Assembly: GCA_036674765.1 (NCBI GenBank)
Contig: JARVKI010000003.1
Span: 496,001-560,000 of the forward strand
DNA length: 64,000 nucleotides
Reading direction: 5' to 3'
DNA from: Seiridium cupressi
Taxonomy: Eukaryota > Ascomycota > Sordariomycetes > Amphisphaeriales > Sporocadaceae
In this document: piece by piece, positions 11,958 to 21,411 of the stretch
Layout of the letters: every line of letters starts with the position of its first letter
Numbering within the stretch: position 1 is the stretch's first letter
Made by a program: the position numbers and the translations under genes
Notes under the pieces: generated by a model
Databases searched by the model: none
What the model was told of the DNA's origin: nothing
Seen by the model: the letters and a program-made list of their open reading frames with translations, nothing else

Positions 11958-12801
11958 TTACCACCTGACCCCGAAGCTGTCATCGATTTCCTTGATCTTG
12001 TCCGCTGACCTCTTGTATCCTGGATGCGAATCAATCCTGTTGATGTACGCCCACACCTTTGGGTACAGCTTCTCAGGGCTGTCCTCCCATGTTCCAATTT
12101 CTTTAAATCGGGTTTGGTACGTAATCAGAGGGAAACTGACCACGATATCGGCGCTAGTCAGGTTCTCTCCGCAGAGGTAGTCACCGCCGCTGGTTGCGAG
12201 CTGGTCCTCGAGGAAAGACAGGTGGGTCTTGATATTGGGCCCGACGAAGGAGCTGAACGCCTGATTCACAACCATGGTCGTGATAGGTCGGATGAAGAAC
12301 GGCACCTTGGGGCCCTTCAACATGCCAAGGACCAGGGCCATCATCAGGATCGTCATCAAACTCCCCTCCGTGTAATGCAGCAGGTACATCCAACGCATCC
12401 ATTGCTCGGTCTCGCCCCCGACCTTGCCCTCCTGGCCGTCCTTCCAGCGCTTGGGCACCAGCGTGCTGTTTTGCCCAAAGTGCTCGCTCAGGTATTGTGC
12501 GATGAAGCCAGTTTCGGCGATCACAATGGGCTTTTCTGAGCCGGGCGGGGTGATGGAGATTACGGGTGACTTGCCCAGAGGATGAATTTCCTTGAGCTTG
12601 GGAGGTGCCAGCATGGTCTCCTTGTTGCGGTGGATAAGCTCGAGCTCATAGTCAATCTTTAGCTCTTCAAGCAGCCATAGGATACTCTGTGCTCTCGACT
12701 TCTCAAGCCTGTAGACAGTTAGAGAAGAGCTGGGCGATTGGCCGCGGCTACGTAGATGCTCACCAATAAAGCTTAATCTTTGGACTTTCCTCAGTGGCCA
12801 T
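11958..12801 (-). CDS. Gtt1-like glutathione S-transferase
   Basis: The exons are 12764-12801 and 11958-12708, giving 262 residues. The first exon codes for only 12 complete residues (MATEESPKIKLY). The splice completes the Trp of the conserved LYWLEKSRAQSILWLLEEL start of the thioredoxin-like domain, which is why I chose this start over the longer unspliced frame. The N-terminal domain (about 1-95) includes the cis-Pro/glutathione segment SPVISITPP and IAETGFIAQYL. The helical C-terminal domain follows (about 105-262), with CGENLTSADIVVSFPL. The arrangement resembles yeast Gtt1 and related fungal enzymes, which conjugate glutathione to electrophiles in stress and detoxification. The natural substrate is unknown. 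A hydrophobic stretch (MTILMMALVLGML) lies in the C-terminal domain and may favour membrane association. Confidence 0.92.
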
Positions 12802-13585
12802 GGTGCGTCGTGATATACTTTTGTGCTGTGTAGGATCTCAATGTGAAGTTCTCTATGGTGATATGTACAGCTCAAGTGTCTGCGTGTTGATGTTTGCTAC
12901 GTAGAAAGAAGGATTTGGATCAAGTACTTGAGGTTGTTGGCTGTTGCAGATCTAATCGGCAGTGGTGGGTAGACTACAAAGCGGGACGACTAAATCACCG
13001 AGAATGGCAATTGAGAAGAAATAATAGCGCCCGGTAAGTTGAGCGTAGCTGAATTGGGCGATGGGTTTCCCAGTACTATTAACTCTGATTTGCTATCTAC
13101 GGACATTTGACGACGGGAGCCTCGGTAAGTCGAGAACCCGCTCAGCTCTTATCCCAGCGGGGATCGACTGACGTAACGGGTGGTGCACGATCATGTGATA
13201 AGTGCGCTGAGGAGATTCTGTAAGCAGGAAGGCCATGTTGTTTTTTGCACGGGAAGAATGAGCTTGCTCTTCGCTTGCGGGCTTGATATGTGAGCACCAA
13301 TTAGTTATACTTGTCGCGCCAATGCCGTAGGGAAGGAACAAGAGTGTCCGTTTGCTGACAGGGCAGGTTGTGAGCTGGGAATGAGTACACCAATGAGCTG
13401 TCTTGGATAAAAAATGTGTGATCCACCGAGCGCCACATGTGGATGTTCCCACGTCGAGCTGCTCCGAGCTTGAGGCGCCAACACCAACGACATCCAAAGT
13501 GCTCAATTGGGACTTCATCAGTGTCAACCACGATCAAAAACCACCGAATCAAGACCAGTGCAGGCGCGTGCCCATTACACTCAAG
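12802..13585. other. Divergent promoter region
   Basis: This is the region between the divergent glutathione transferase and complex I subunit genes. The open frames here (13093-13527 minus, 13403-13762 plus) have no domain, and the plus-strand one runs into the real exons in the wrong frame. I see no RNA gene. Confidence 0.5.
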
Positions 13586-14011
13586 ATGGCAGGCCTCAAG
13601 CACTTCAGTACGTCTAAGATCCAATCAATTGAGCCGTGGGCATTGCAGCAAGCTAACCTTGAGCGACAGAGCTGGCATTCGACCCGGCCATCCAGAAGCT
13701 GGGAAGTACGTATTCGACGATGCCCCGAACTGCGTGGGCGTGATAGCAGAGGAGGAGGCTGACAAGAGGGATAGCGATGCAAACGAACCGAAACCAATAC
13801 TTCCGCTGGACATCTCGAACTGCACGCATCACCTTTATGTACGCTGTGTTTGTCCCGTCAATCTTCGGAGTTGTCGCATATCAGACAGATGTAAGTCAGG
13901 TCTCACCTCGAACCTATGCGAAAAGACATGGCAGTGCTAATGCCAGGTGAACTGCAGGGCAAGTACGATCTTCGGGCGAAGAGGAAGGGCGACTTGATCT
14001 ACGAGTACTAG
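13586..14011 (+). CDS. Complex I subunit, NDUFB4/B15-like (75 aa)
   Basis: Four tiny exons (13586-13607, 13670-13705, 13775-13890, 13958-14011) sum to 75 residues. The protein begins MAGLKHFKLAFDPAIQKLG. It continues with NQYFRWTSRTARITFMY, a membrane helix (about 40-57, VFVPSIFGVVAY) and the tail GKYDLRAKRKGDLIYEY. This order (N-terminal motif, FRWTPRTA-type motif, one helix, RAKRKGD tail) matches the small accessory subunit of mitochondrial NADH:ubiquinone oxidoreductase called B15/NDUFB4, the 6.6-kDa subunit of Neurospora. It should sit in the membrane arm in the inner mitochondrial membrane. All junctions are GT-AG and restore the motifs in frame. The exons are too short to show up as an open reading frame. 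Confidence 0.87.
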
Positions 14012-14195
14012 GTGCGGAAATTGTTCATGCCAATGCGAGCCATGGATGTGTACATAAAGTCGAGCAGAAGGGCGGACAATGAAAAATTCACACATGGATC
14101 GATGTGACGTTTGCAGCATGCAAATTTGGTGACTGCTGCAGCCTGGGATCTTGCCGTCTCCCAGCGTTTGAAGAAAGTTAGTGTTTGTTGCTTTC

Positions 14196-14317
14196 GACCT
14201 GGTGGTGCAATGGTAGCATGTCTCCGAATCAGGTTGCGATCACTAGGGCGAATCAAACTAATACCCGTGGAAGTCTGGGAGTAGGAGAGGATCTGGGCTC
14301 AATTCCCAGTCAGGTCT
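14196..14317 (+). tRNA. tRNA-like element, intron-containing or degenerate
   Basis: The 5' GACCTGG pairs over 7 bp (one G-T) with TCAGGTC at 14310-14316. The D-arm with A-box TGGTGCAATGG is canonical. The T-arm CTGGG-CTCAATT-CCCAG is intact, with a near-consensus B-box. A T-rich tract follows at 14317-14326, as expected for Pol III termination. An anticodon stem can be formed by TCTCC (14221-14225) and GGAGA (14284-14288), which implies an insert of about 51 bases. The base after the 5' stem strand is G and the next is A, so the invariant U33 is missing and I cannot assign an anticodon. The CTCCGAATCAG segment resembles the loop of Arg tRNAs with deletions. It may be a tRNA pseudogene. Confidence 0.45.
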
Positions 14318-14473
14318 TTATTTTTCAAACATCTTTTTTGCCTGCTGGTCTGATAAACGGACCTTCGATGGCAACGCCCCAGCACACAGTTGAGAAAAGC
14401 AGCCTTATCAGCATTTTACTTGGTGCTGTCTTTACTTAAATACTTTTTTTTTTTCTTCTTCTTCGAAGTATGT

Positions 14474-15532
14474 CTAACCCATCAACTGCCTGACATCTTC
14501 TGGCGGCCATCGAACCTGTGCGAACGTGAGACAGCGCTTGATGCTCTGCAGATACTTCCTTGTAACCTCGTCACCCATGACATGCCCTCTCTCACCATCA
14601 TGTAGCTTCTCTCTTGCACTACGCTCGTGGATACCCACCATAGTGACACCGATGGGCCAAGCTGCCTTTCCGATACTGAGCCGTAGATACCCGTCGTTTG
14701 CATCAACATAACGCCTCTCCTGCGCCGCCTTGACAATCTCAATCACCGGCTGAAGAATATCGTCATCCAAATCGTACTTCTCAAGCTTCCGGAAGAGCGG
14801 GACCATGTTTTCGCGGCTCTGGACCATGGCATTGACTGCGGCCCGACTCTCAAAGGTATCCCGTCTCTCCTCCTGCGCGAGGGCCAGCTCCCATCCCCGC
14901 AATACCATGGTGAAGTACGAAGCCAGCTGGCGAAACAGGTACTTCCGAGCCTCCTTGTCCTTTGGAAGGGCAGCATCGACCTTCATGTCCTTCTCATCCA
15001 CTAGCTGGAGTGTCGTCGGAATCGGTCCCTTCGTTACGACTGTTGTAAGCTTCGTGTATCGCCTCAGGCGGCCCTTGTGCGTCTCCCCAAACAAGGTTGC
15101 CGGCTCGCCAAGTGTCCTCAGCTTCTCGACCAACTCTTCGTCGGGGATATCGTCCTCGCCTTCGCCATCCCCGGAGCCTTCCGCGCTGTCCTCGTCCTTC
15201 AGCTCTGGCAGGCCCAACCGTTTCCTCCGTTTCCGCTCCTCTTCTTTCGTAGCTTCTTCACGCCGCCTTCTCGTGTCCTCCTCGATCTTACGACGCTTCT
15301 CGTCTCGTAGGCGTGCTTCTTCGGCGGCATCTTCGTCCCGCTTGCGCTTCTCTGCTGCCTTGGCCGCGCGCTTCTCCTCGAGCTGCTTTTGCTCTTCTAG
15401 GTAGGTCTTTTGTCGTGCGGCCTCGGCGTCCGCGCGGCGCTGGTACTTGATGGAGGATGACGAAGCAGAAACGTCTTCTGATTTGGGTTTTGCTTTCGCG
15501 ATCTCTTTAGACATAAGAGATGCGAAATCCAT
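14474..15532 (-). CDS. prp18: Pre-mRNA splicing factor Prp18
   Basis: This is a single exon of 352 residues. The N-terminus is a basic and acidic coiled coil (about 25-105, rich in Lys, Arg and Glu). A PRP4-like/SFM motif follows (about 133-160; DEELVEKLRTLGEPATLFGE). The helical Prp18 domain (about 195-345) contains LFRQLASYFTMVLRGWE, NMVPLFRKLEKYDLDDDI and the conserved loop region NDGYLRLSIGKAAWPIGVTMVGIHERSA. Prp18 acts in the spliceosome at the second catalytic step, aiding 3' splice-site docking. The length agrees with other filamentous fungi. Its start lies 458 bases from the divergent sap18 start, so the two probably share a promoter region. Confidence 0.96.
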   Translation of the reverse strand: MDFASLMSKEIAKAKPKSEDVSASSSSIKYQRRADAEAARQKTYLEEQKQLEEKRAAKAAEKRKRDEDAAEEARLRDEKRRKIEEDTRRRREEATKEEERKRRKRLGLPELKDEDSAEGSGDGEGEDDIPDEELVEKLRTLGEPATLFGETHKGRLRRYTKLTTVVTKGPIPTTLQLVDEKDMKVDAALPKDKEARKYLFRQLASYFTMVLRGWELALAQEERRDTFESRAAVNAMVQSRENMVPLFRKLEKYDLDDDILQPVIEIVKAAQERRYVDANDGYLRLSIGKAAWPIGVTMVGIHERSAREKLHDGERGHVMGDEVTRKYLQSIKRCLTFAQVRWPPEDVRQLMG

Positions 15533-15990
15533 GGTGAAAGAGCTTCACCAGCAATGACACCACAAATAATAATTTTGTAAGCAGTCCGCCGTTGAAATAG
15601 CAACTATCCCGCGCGGGGACGAATGTGTTTTTCCTGGTGTCCAATGTCAAATATGATTTTAGGTTGCGCGCAAGGTGGATGAATCGAAATATTGTAGCTG
15701 GCGAATGCCTGGAGCTGCAGTAGCCGTGGCGTGAGCTGGAGGGGCGCCCATGCGCTAAAACTTAAGCTTTCAGGGGTCCCCTCGGCCGTATTCATTCAGC
15801 CTCATCAGTATGTCCACTGGGCACTACATTCTCCATACGTCCACAACAACTATTTTGTGAACATCTGTAATACTTCTTAGAGCCGAGGAAGAGACAGACC
15901 ACCGGGGCCACCTCACAATGATTTGATCGCCTACTTGTATTCTCTCCTAGGAGAAGCATAGCTCTGAGTTTCAATCAGCAAGCCGACAGT
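15533..15990. promoter_or_regulatory. Shared prp18/sap18 promoter region
   Basis: These 458 bases separate two divergent ATG codons and must hold both promoters. I see no strong TATA box. The assignment rests on gene geometry, not on a recognised site. Confidence 0.55.
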
Positions 15991-16853
15991 ATGGACCGCC
16001 GCGCAAATCCCCCGTTCGCGCTGCGACTCTTCTACCGGACCGGCGCATTCCACAGGTGTGTTTCTATACCTCTCACTGACCCTATTCGTTTCCTCTTGTG
16101 GAAAGCTGATGCCAATCCTCATCTAGACCTGACGAGTTTTCGTCCGCGCACCTTCCACCATATCTCACGATACACACCTGGCCTTCGTGCACGCTCGACG
16201 AGCTCTCTCATCACCTCTCCTTCACGGCGCCGTCCATCTTGCCTGACCCAGCAATCGGCACGCGGTTGTCCTTCCGCCTCATCTTCCCGGACACGCGCTC
16301 GGCCGCGAACCAGGCGCCCATGGCTCAAGGCCCCAAGTACATGGTGAAAGACTTGGGCAGTGTTGTGATCGGTGACAGCGGGCCCGGTCTGGACGTCGAT
16401 GATCCTTTGGTACCGAAAAGCTTGGCCGGCGCAGATGGAGGCGATGCAACGAAGACGCTAGCCGATGCGAGATTTGTGGTCGGTGACTACCTGTCTGTAG
16501 CGATTCTACCGCCCCTGGGAGATGGCAGCGTGGCGCCCGCCAGTGCTGCGAGGATGGGTCGAGGTGCCGGTGCTGGCGAGGCGGGCACCGTCGTTGGACG
16601 AGCGCCTGGTCTTGGTGGAAGGGATAGAGAGAATGGGTTTGGTGGCCGAAGAGGCGGCCGCGGTGGACGACCGGACGGGTTTGGTCGAGGTGGGCGAGGT
16701 GGTAGTATCAGCGTGCCAATGGGGGAATGGAGGAGAGGCGAGCAACTGCCTGAAGCGCCTAGAGGGGGACGTGCTCCTATAGGAGACTGGAGGAGAGCAG
16801 ATGGACCCCCCGACATGCCATACGGTCGGAATCGAGGTCGAGGACGGTACTGA
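15991..16853 (+). CDS. sap18: SAP18 (Sin3-associated polypeptide) with RGG tail
   Basis: The exons are 15991-16055 and 16127-16853, giving 263 residues. The SAP18 domain starts at about residue 7 with PFALRLFYRTGAFHRPDEF. It continues with THTWPSCTLDELSHHL-type sequence (here IHTWPSCTLDELS), IGTRLSFRLIFPD, and ends with DARFVVGDYLSVAILPP at about residue 170. The remaining 90 residues are a Gly/Arg-rich tail with several RGG/RGR units and a repeated GEWRR/GDWRR motif, an RNA-binding-type extension. Known SAP18 proteins belong to Sin3-HDAC corepressor complexes and to the ASAP/PSAP complexes of the exon junction. The tail and the pairing with prp18 make an RNA-linked role attractive, but that is inference. 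Confidence 0.92.
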
Positions 16854-17234
16854 CGGATGTAGTGAAGAGCAGGAGATGGCACAGGCGCCTAGGGTGTTTG
16901 GAAGAATGATTTCGTTTCGTGGTCTGCTTGTTGGCCACGAAAGGATTTCCACGGAGACGAAAGTCACGGCGTGATGGTGAGAGATACCCAAGGATCAAAT
17001 ATATATGAGCACATTCCGCATTACTTTCCAAATATTTATTATGTCGTTTGTTGAACATGATAACCACTTGTGGTTGTCGGTTCATCGTTTCTCGTGTATC
17101 ATCCAGGCTTCCCTTAATACGGTCTATGGCCATGCTTTCAGGAATGCAAACTCAAATGGCAGCGCAATGCTCCATCCCCTCAAACGCCAGTACTAACAAG
17201 CTCTATTCTGGTAGTGCAAAGTCCCGCCAAATGT
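16854..17234. other. Convergent gap sap18/csn1
   Basis: This 381-base stretch holds the two facing 3' untranslated regions. I see no gene. Confidence 0.6.
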
Positions 17235-18792
17235 CTAGAATAAACTCTCGGCAATTCCTTTTCGGGTCTCTTCGTACCAAACCTCACTGATACCAGAGCC
17301 TCCGGGACCGTTCCCTTTTCGACCACCTCCCTTGACCTCCAAATCGGCTGCGATGATGCTCATTCGTCTGATTCGCTCCAATGCTTCCTTCTCGTAGTTC
17401 TTGGCTGCTCCGAGAGCCTTGACCTGCATCTCGACCCGGCGATCCGAAGACACCGCCACAAGCAGTCTGTCAATCGTGTTGATACGTGCTAGCAGCTTGC
17501 CACTGCGAATCATAGTGACTAGTTCAGCCTCAAGAGACTCTCCGGGCTTGGCAAAAGCCTCGTTCATACTATCCAAGGTGACGCAAGAAAAGGGAATGAA
17601 GTATTGCACAATGCATTTGGTCCGTATTTGCGAGTATATGGCTGGTACATGCGCCTGAAGGTGGATATCTAGTAGGTAATCCGGCCTGTAAGACTCCAGT
17701 ATTGCTAGACATCGAGAATAGCGGCCGTTAACAAACATGTTGATTGCCTTCCGGATGTGCGACTCCAGTTCAAGGTAGCTCCTGAAGCTCGTGTTATTGA
17801 GGACCCGAGATTGAAGCTCAGCTCGATCCATCGAGGCCAAGGCCAAGAGCCCACCATAGGTAGCGACGTCATTGGGACTGATAACGTCGTTGAGAAGCTG
17901 ACAGGCAGGCAGATCACCGGTTTCGAGGAAGTTCTTGGCAGCTTCGTAGTACTTTTCCGAGTGAAGATTGGCAATGCCCGTAACCACTTTCTGGTATGGC
18001 TGCTGTGCCTTGAGATCGTTTTCGCTCAAACTGCCTGAGAGCATCTTGTTTACGTTTGCGAGAACACTGGGCCAATCTCGTCTTTGGACCATGGCACTAA
18101 TCAGGTGTCTGGCAACTTCGAGGAGATGTGATTGTGTGCTTGCTTCGCCCCTCATACGTAGAAAAGCATCTTGCGCCGCTTGAAGGTCACCGATACTCTC
18201 TTGATGTAAGCCGATGTCTCGGTAACCGATCTAAGCGACTCCAGGTCAGTAACCCCTCCCATAGGTCTTCAGAATCACACAGACATACCCTGATGCTCTC
18301 TCTCACAAGGTTGTTCTTGTATTGTTTGAGCTCGATGTCAAGGCGATGTGTCTCGGTCTTGTTTGACTGCTCTGTTTTGTCTAGCCAGGCCTGATCCCAC
18401 TGGGCTTCTGGTTCGTTCGGGGCAGCGATGCGAATAGCTTCCCAAGCATTGCGGTACCGTTGAGTATCCTTGCCCTTCTTGGCTTCGACGATGGCAGCCT
18501 TCAGAGCATCTACGCAAAGCGGAACAGAGGATTGGCCTATCAGCAGGAGGCGATCGAAGCGCGTTCGTCCTAGTCGGCGTTAACGGATGGGAGATTCGCG
18601 GACCAGAGAGTCGGGCTTACCCTTATAATTCGAGATGTAGAGGTCGAGATCGAGTTTGGGGGCATCTGGAATGGTGGTGAGCCAGCATCCAACTGGACGA
18701 CATGCGGGTGCATTACCTTTGACAATGACGTTTCCTTGGTTGTCCATGGCAGTAAAGAAAGCAAGAAGCTGGTTGCTGTTCTGGTCCGCCAT
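17235..18792 (-). CDS. csn1: COP9 signalosome subunit 1
   Basis: The exons are 18717-18792, 18621-18665, 18289-18569 and 17235-18230, giving 465 residues. The N-terminus has DAPKLDLDLYISNYKGRTRFDRLLLIG, a typical CSN1 start. The RPN7-type helical repeat follows (about 100-300), and then the PCI domain (about 310-420; LQAHVPAIYSQIRTKCIVQYFIPFSCVTL and ELVTMIRSGKLLARINTIDRLL). The C-terminal tail ends WYEETRKGIAESLF. CSN1 is a scaffold subunit of the complex that removes Nedd8 from cullins. In filamentous fungi it controls development and secondary metabolism. The four splice junctions are canonical and the length is normal. The alternative, proteasomal Rpn7, is less likely given the N-terminal sequence and the PCI wording. 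Confidence 0.94.
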
Positions 18793-21411
18793 GGTTGGTG
18801 TCTTGGGTTACTCATGCAACACCATCAATGTGCGGTTCCAATGCAGGAAAGCGACGGTTTGCAGTTGCTGTCGGACGTTGTGACTCCCAAGTCGGCAGCC
18901 TTGTGGAGGGATGAAGGTCGTCAATCACGGCTGGTAGCACGGCACTGTGAAGCTTAGGCAGGTACTTTCAGCCTTATCGATAGCGGGGTAGCTACCCGTC
19001 AGGAGCTTGTCAAGAGCTTCTTCGGAGGGGGCACTGGGGCTGAATATGGGCTGGACGATAAAAAAAGGTACCAGCCATGGTCAGCCTCAACTGCTTCCGA
19101 CCCGTTGTGTCAACCGACTCGGTTCAGTCATTAATTATTAAATCCACGTCCACATATAAGATGTGTTACAGGTGATACCCACGACCAAATTTCCATCTTT
19201 AATTCCGGTCACAAGCTAGGTCAAACACACAAAGCACTCTGGTGGCTCAATATCCCACAGTCAAACCTGCAGCAACGAAGTTGCCATCAGCTCTGCAGGT
19301 TTTCATCGATGTCAACCTTACGCTTGCCATTCGCCACAATACCACATCCCAAGCCTCCCCTGGAGCCTTGCATGGCAAATGACTCGTGGCATGCGCTCAG
19401 ATTCTTGGAGAACTCAGCCGGCGTTTATACTTAACTAGCTAAGTGGATATTGGACACAAATCTCGTAGGAAACTCTCAGCCTCCCATTAAGCTTGTTTCG
19501 TGACGGCATAGACTTGAAGCGGTCATGTTGATATACCAGGTAACGCGCGATACGTCTTCGCTTTTTCCAAGGATACAGGATATGGTTGAGGGAGAAAGAC
19601 ATTTAGGCCATGTATCTCTAAGTGACCACGCAGTCCGGCTACACGGCACATGATCTCTTGCACTAGAACCGCCAAGACGTGCTTCGGTTTGCTTGGCAAC
19701 TCGACTTCGACACCCACTGCCATGGTAGGACTGGCCATTTATGCCAGCTAGAAAATCAGGATTCCGCTATTAATCAGTGTGATCGGGCTGACCGCCGCAC
19801 GCATGTCTGGAGGAATAAAGCGCCGGAGGCACATGAGTCGTGCCTCATGGCAGCTTGGCTGTCTGTGCCATCTATGCCAACGACTTTTTTCTGCACATTG
19901 TAGTCCTACAGCCGAAGCATACTGTGATCGAGAACTAGTTGGGTTACAGTGTTCTCATCTAGGATGAGGTTGTCCAGCAGCAACGTTGCAATTGGTTGGA
20001 AGCCCAGGTGAGGCGGCGAGAAAGTAAGCAGTACAGCGTCCATCTCAATGACAACAAAAATAAAATCTAAGTTTAGGGTTTATGATCGTTGCTTAGGGAG
20101 CACTGGCTTGGATGGAAGGCAAGGTGAGATCAAGAACGAATAAAAAAAACCACAACAGCACGCCGAGAATCTAGACCGTTCTCGATACGCTTAGCCAGCA
20201 ACGCCGAGTGCTATGATCACATATCAGCAAGACTATTTGGTACAAGTGGGCAAAGTATGCAATACGAGAGTCTACCAGTAAGACGTTAAGCAGGTAATTG
20301 GCTGGAAGCCAAGGCACTGAGGCATACGCATGGGCAAGAATCGATGTCTCTTCCGTGATCCATTCCCTCGGGTTTTGTCTCAGCTGAGCAGCGTAGTAGA
20401 AGCCGCAGTCCTTCGTGTCCTCACAGAGGGCGGGGCAGCTTGTCCTCGTTGATAAATCCCAAATGATGCCATGTCAAAAGTGCTTCTGGATCTGTTTGTG
20501 AAACTGAATAAGTACATTACCGTGGGACCACGGGAATCTGGGGTTGGCGGCCTCAATTGCCAGTCGGGGGCGTGATAAAACTGAGCGGCCCCACGTTTGA
20601 TTGGGAATGGGGGAAAAAACACTTCTTATTCGCGGGTGCACAAGGCACCCATCAAAGTCCTCTGCCGTTTACAGCAGTGACTGCCAGCCTGCGTGCGTGC
20701 GTGAGGTAGAAAGCCCGTTATGGCAGAAGCAGATGTGATACTAAAGCCCATGGTAGCGTTTCCACCCCAAAGTGCCGTTGGCTGTGGATAGTAGAACAAG
20801 TCCACGGCACGACTACTGGACCTACTAGCACGCCGCAGTCGGGCACAAAAATAATGTACTGAACGTAGCGGCAGCGATACGGACATACGTAATCGGCATA
20901 TCTAGCGCTCTAGCGAATCTCCAACCACATTGCCCAAAGCGACCTGATCCGTTTTAGCTGTCGCATCCGTCCCACTTAATTTGCTACCTGCCCCCCGGCT
21001 CTGAACAGCGACCGGGCCACAATCACTACTGTTCTCTCTTCGCTCGACTTAAGCCAGCAACTCTGAAGTACTCAACCCATTGATTGACCCGTCTCGTATT
21101 GGCACCGGGCGATCGCACTGCAGACACCCTCAGCCACACCGCTCTATCCTCCTTCAATTGTTCCATTCGGCGCTGCGACCACTGTTGGATTTCGCTGCCA
21201 ATTGCGCCCGGCTTTGGGAACACGACTGTTGCGTGACCGATTCAGCCCTTGCCCCACGTTGTTTGGCTCGCCTGCCTTTTCGAGGGGCCTCGAAATGAGA
21301 TAAGTGCGTCGACGCTGTCCACGATGCATGCGCGTCAACTGAGGGTTTATCGTATCAAGTAATCAGTCGATTGGGGACGTTGCGACCGCGACCGCCAACA
21401 GTCAGGCCAAG
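18793..21411. other. 2.6-kb upstream region of the Zn2Cys6 regulator
   Basis: I see no supported coding region. The open frames (for example 20380-20622 and 20626-20886 minus) are short and overlapping. The length suggests a large promoter and possibly a long 5' untranslated region for the regulator that starts at 21412, together with the csn1 promoter at the left. An A-rich run lies near 20143 and an AT-rich patch near 19130. Confidence 0.5.

Noticed and set aside
14805..15404. 199-codon plus-strand open frame rich in Ser/Arg
   Set aside because: It is the antisense shadow of the Lys/Glu-rich coiled coil of prp18.
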